A DNA stretch of 44,474 nucleotides from Bacteroidales bacterium. GTDB taxonomy: Bacteria > Bacteroidota > Bacteroidia > Bacteroidales > UBA7960. The notes beneath the pieces are model-generated. The model saw only the letters and a list, made by a program, of their open reading frames with translations, made no database searches and was not told the DNA's origin. The position numbers were made by a program, and so were the translations under genes. The stretch lies in NCBI GenBank assembly GCA_019429055.1, contig JAHYJP010000010.1:1-44474 (forward strand). The letters run 5' to 3'. This document shows, piece by piece, positions 42,365 to 44,474 of the stretch (position 1 is its first letter; every line of letters begins with the position of its first letter).

Positions 42365-43231
42365 TCAACTATTGGAGCATTCTCTGAGTTTTTCAACCAG
42401 CTTTATGGCCTCTACAGCCTCCCGCGCATCATGTACCCTTAGAATCTTTACTCCTTTTTGCAGGGCAATCGTATTGAGTACGGTTGTTCCGTTCAGTGCA
42501 TCATCGGGGGTGGTACCGAGCACTTTGTTGATCATGGATTTTCGCGAAAAACCCACCAGCAGGGGCAAATCAAAGATCCTGAAATAATCGAGCCCGTTTA
42601 AAAGGCGGTAATTATCCTCCAGGCTTTTCCCAAATCCAAAGCCCGGGTCAAGAATGATATCATGCACACCCAGTTGCCTGAGTTTATCGGTCTTTTGGGC
42701 AAAATAAAAAACAATTTCCTTAACCGGATCCTGGTAAACCGGGTTATCCTGCATATTTTCAGGCGTTCCTTTCATATGCATCATTACATATGGAACCTGC
42801 AGGCGGGCAACAGTTTCAAACATCTTTTCGTCAATACTTCCGGCAGAAATATCATTAATGATATGGGCACCGGCTTCTATGGCTTCCTGTGCAACTGATG
42901 CATTATAGGTATCAATGGAAATAATTGCATCGGGAAATTTCTTCAGAATGGTTTCAAGGGCAGGCAACAAACGTCGTTTTTCCAGCTTAGGATCAATGAT
43001 TGATGCACCCGGCCGGCTGCTGGCAGCGCCAAGATCAAGGATAGCAGCACCCTGGTTGAGCAACTCATCTGCACGATCTATATAATCCAGTTTATTGCGG
43101 TATTTCCCACCGTCATAAAAAGAATCTGGACCAATATTGATCACTCCCATTACGATGGGTGTGGATAAATTTATAATTTTGCCCTTGCAATTGAGGGTAG
43201 ATTTTGTTTTAAAAAATGTATCTTTCAACAT
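42365..43231 (-). CDS. folP: Dihydropteroate synthase
   Basis: A 288-residue TIM-barrel enzyme that joins para-aminobenzoate to the pterin pyrophosphate in folate synthesis. Seen are ILDLGAASSRPGA, ISIDTYNASVAQEAIEAGAHIINDISAG, MHMKGTPENMQ, DIILDPGFGFGKSLEDN, LLVGFSRKSMI and the ending RVHDAREAVEAI. The first motif is unusual: MGVINIGPDSFYDGG (28-42) has G34 where almost all enzymes have Thr (N-x-T-P-D-S-F). The ATG at 43231 is used; the longer frame starts at TTG 43249. It is divergent from the DUF1599 gene with 48 bases between them. Confidence 0.92.
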   Translation of the reverse strand: MLKDTFFKTKSTLNCKGKIINLSTPIVMGVINIGPDSFYDGGKYRNKLDYIDRADELLNQGAAILDLGAASSRPGASIIDPKLEKRRLLPALETILKKFPDAIISIDTYNASVAQEAIEAGAHIINDISAGSIDEKMFETVARLQVPYVMMHMKGTPENMQDNPVYQDPVKEIVFYFAQKTDKLRQLGVHDIILDPGFGFGKSLEDNYRLLNGLDYFRIFDLPLLVGFSRKSMINKVLGTTPDDALNGTTVLNTIALQKGVKILRVHDAREAVEAIKLVEKLRECSNS

Positions 43232-43279
43232 TGTAAATTTTACCTGCAATAATTTATTTCAGAAACCCTTTAAAGAATA

Positions 43280-43828
43280 ATGGAAGCGAAGACCAACGAA
43301 CAGTTTGAACAGATCAAAAAGATCTGCATGGATATCTTTACCAAAAAAATGCACGATTATGGCAGCGCCTGGCGTATTTTGCGAAGTTCTTCGCTTACCG
43401 ATCAGATTTTCATCAAAGCCCAGCGTATTCGCTCCATACAGGGCAAAGGTAAACAAAAAATCGATGAAGGAATTAAACCCGAGTTCATCGGTATTGTAAA
43501 TTACTCCGTAATGGGTCTGGTGCAACTGGAACTGGGTCATGCCGATCAGCCCGATATGGATATTGATACTGCCATCGGGAAATATAACTACTATTACGAC
43601 AAGGCTAAAGCACTGATGCTTGACAAAAACCACGACTATGGCGAAGCCTGGCGCGAAATGCGCATCTCAAGCCTTGCTGATATTATTCTGATGAAACTCC
43701 TGCGCATCAAACAGATCGAGGACAATAAAGGGCAAACCAGGATATCAGAAGGCATTGATGCCAATTATTATGATATTATCAATTATGCCGTTTTTGCCTT
43801 GATAAAGCTTGAACTGGAAAATCAATAA
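43280..43828 (+). CDS. DUF1599 protein with two internal repeats
   Basis: A 182-residue protein built from two copies of the DUF1599 unit: MDIFTKKMHDYGSAWRILRSSSLTDQIFIKAQRIRSIQ and MLDKNHDYGEAWREMRISSLADIILMKLLRIKQIED. Each is followed by a helix with INYxVxxLxxLEL. The family is described as a nucleotide-modification-associated domain and is found near phage-like nucleotide enzymes as well as in housekeeping loci of Bacteroidota. It has no signal peptide. Its activity is not known. It is divergent from folP. Confidence 0.85.
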   Translation: MEAKTNEQFEQIKKICMDIFTKKMHDYGSAWRILRSSSLTDQIFIKAQRIRSIQGKGKQKIDEGIKPEFIGIVNYSVMGLVQLELGHADQPDMDIDTAIGKYNYYYDKAKALMLDKNHDYGEAWREMRISSLADIILMKLLRIKQIEDNKGQTRISEGIDANYYDIINYAVFALIKLELENQ

Positions 43829-43855
43829 ATATTTAAGAACCAATCTGGAATCGCT

Positions 43856-44474
43856 GTGTTAAAGTTTCTGGGAAAAAGAACAGGTTACGGAATGCTGGTA
43901 ATGCTTGGCGTTATCGTGGTGGTTTTTTTCCTTTTTAATATCCTGCCCGGCGACCCTGCCCGGATGATGCTGGGGCAAAGGGCTGATATTTCTTCTGTTG
44001 AAGCTATTCGCAGTGAGCTTGGTCTGGACCGGTCAGTGCATATTCGTTTTCTCAATTACGTAAATGACCTTTCTCCTGTATCGTTTCACAAGCATGCTGA
44101 TGAAAAAAGTTTTTTTTATCTTGATGATAATAAATACAATTATGCAACCCTGATTCGTGGCGGGGGTATAAGTCTGGTAGCCAAAACACCTTACATGGGT
44201 CGCTCCTACCAGAGTAACCGACCGGTTACCGAGATCCTGGCGGTTGCATTTCCCAATACACTTCTGCTTGCGTTTGTTTCCATAAGTTTTGCCATGTTAC
44301 TGGGAGTTGTACTTGGAATTTTTTCGGCCATAAAAAACAATTCCTTTGTCAGTAAATTCATACTGGTTTTTTCAGTATCAGGCATGTCTCTTCCCTCCTT
44401 TTTTGCTGCCATCATTATTGCATGGTTGTTTGCCTTTGTTCTGGCCGATTATACAGGACTCAACATGACAGGCA
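43856..44474 (+). CDS. Peptide-type ABC transporter permease (DppB/OppB-like), cut by the window end
   Basis: The first 206 codons of an inner-membrane permease are present. It begins at GTG 43856; the frame is open back to 43829 but offers no ATG. The N-terminal helix is MLVMLGVIVVVFFLFNILPGDPARMMLGQRADISSVEAIRSELGLDRSVHIRFLNYV, the typical DppB start with LPGDPA and the L-G-L-D motif. An extra ~45-residue periplasmic segment follows, then RPVTEILAVAFPNTLLLAFVSISFAMLLGVVLG, the start of the BPD_transp_1 domain. It would import or export peptides or nickel; the remaining operon lies beyond the window. It begins 27 bases after DUF1599. Confidence 0.85.
   Translation, partial: MLKFLGKRTGYGMLVMLGVIVVVFFLFNILPGDPARMMLGQRADISSVEAIRSELGLDRSVHIRFLNYVNDLSPVSFHKHADEKSFFYLDDNKYNYATLIRGGGISLVAKTPYMGRSYQSNRPVTEILAVAFPNTLLLAFVSISFAMLLGVVLGIFSAIKNNSFVSKFILVFSVSGMSLPSFFAAIIIAWLFAFVLADYTGLNMTG

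Noticed and set aside
43259-43633. 124-codon open frame on minus within DUF1599
   Set aside because: It is the antisense of a clear DUF1599 gene with two internal repeats.
1-44474. CRISPR arrays, tRNA or rRNA genes, prophage or integrative element borders
   Set aside because: No regularly spaced repeats, cloverleaf-like segments, rRNA signatures, integrases or attachment repeats were noticed on reading both strands.

Overview
The window is chromosomal DNA of a Bacteroidota bacterium, most likely of the Bacteroidales/Marinilabiliales side. The evidence is three exported proteins with type IX secretion (T9SS) C-terminal sorting domains, a TonB-dependent receptor with an STN domain beside a DUF4249 lipoprotein, Bacteroidota-typical DUF3078, DUF1599 and DUF6132-like proteins, and repeated promoter -7 boxes of the form TAnnTTTG. 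No rRNA, tRNA, CRISPR array, prophage or insertion sequence was seen. The GC content looks moderate and even.

Layout. 1-7.1 kb: envelope and secreted proteins (T9SS GH16 glucanase, thioredoxin-fold protein, small DUF6132-like membrane protein and a decayed partial copy of it, Mut7-C RNase, T9SS protein, lipoprotein). 7.4-9.9 kb: a tandem pair of secreted paralogues and a lipoprotein, each unit ending in an intrinsic terminator. 10-14.7 kb (minus): ghrA-like reductase, a HOGA1-like aldolase, an alanine-glyoxylate-type aminotransferase, a NYN-LOTUS protein and a Bem46-like hydrolase; the first three form a glyoxylate-handling cassette. 14.9-18 kb: convergent TPR lipoprotein and DUF3078 protein. 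18.4-24.8 kb (minus): a four-gene outer-membrane operon (TonB receptor, MG2/plug-like protein, unknown exported protein, DUF4249 lipoprotein). 24.9-29.4 kb: DUF2007 and purC, then a large T9SS-exported phospholipase D-fold protein.

29.4-35.2 kb (minus) is a metal-homeostasis island: znuA-znuC-znuB, and a second operon of a Fur/Zur-type regulator, a LolD-like ATPase, an FtsX-type permease with a 52-residue His-rich insertion, and a small exported protein. Nearly identical palindromes (TTTGCAAC-N3-GTTGCAAA) lie over the -7 box upstream of both operons, so one zinc-responsive regulator probably controls both. I consider this the most interesting system in the window.

35.3-40.5 kb (plus): a CrtW-like carotenoid ketolase, dapD, then the tRNA-maturation genes tsaC/sua5, cca and miaA with a pRiA4b ORF-3-like gene between the last two. 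40.6-43.8 kb: GlcNAc-kinase-like gene, diadenylate cyclase cdaA and folP on minus, DUF1599 on plus. The window ends inside a peptide-type ABC permease gene.

Starts were chosen at ATG where the longest open frame began at TTG or GTG; several choices are supported by the position of a TAnnTTTG box. All functional calls rest on reading motifs by eye, without database searches.
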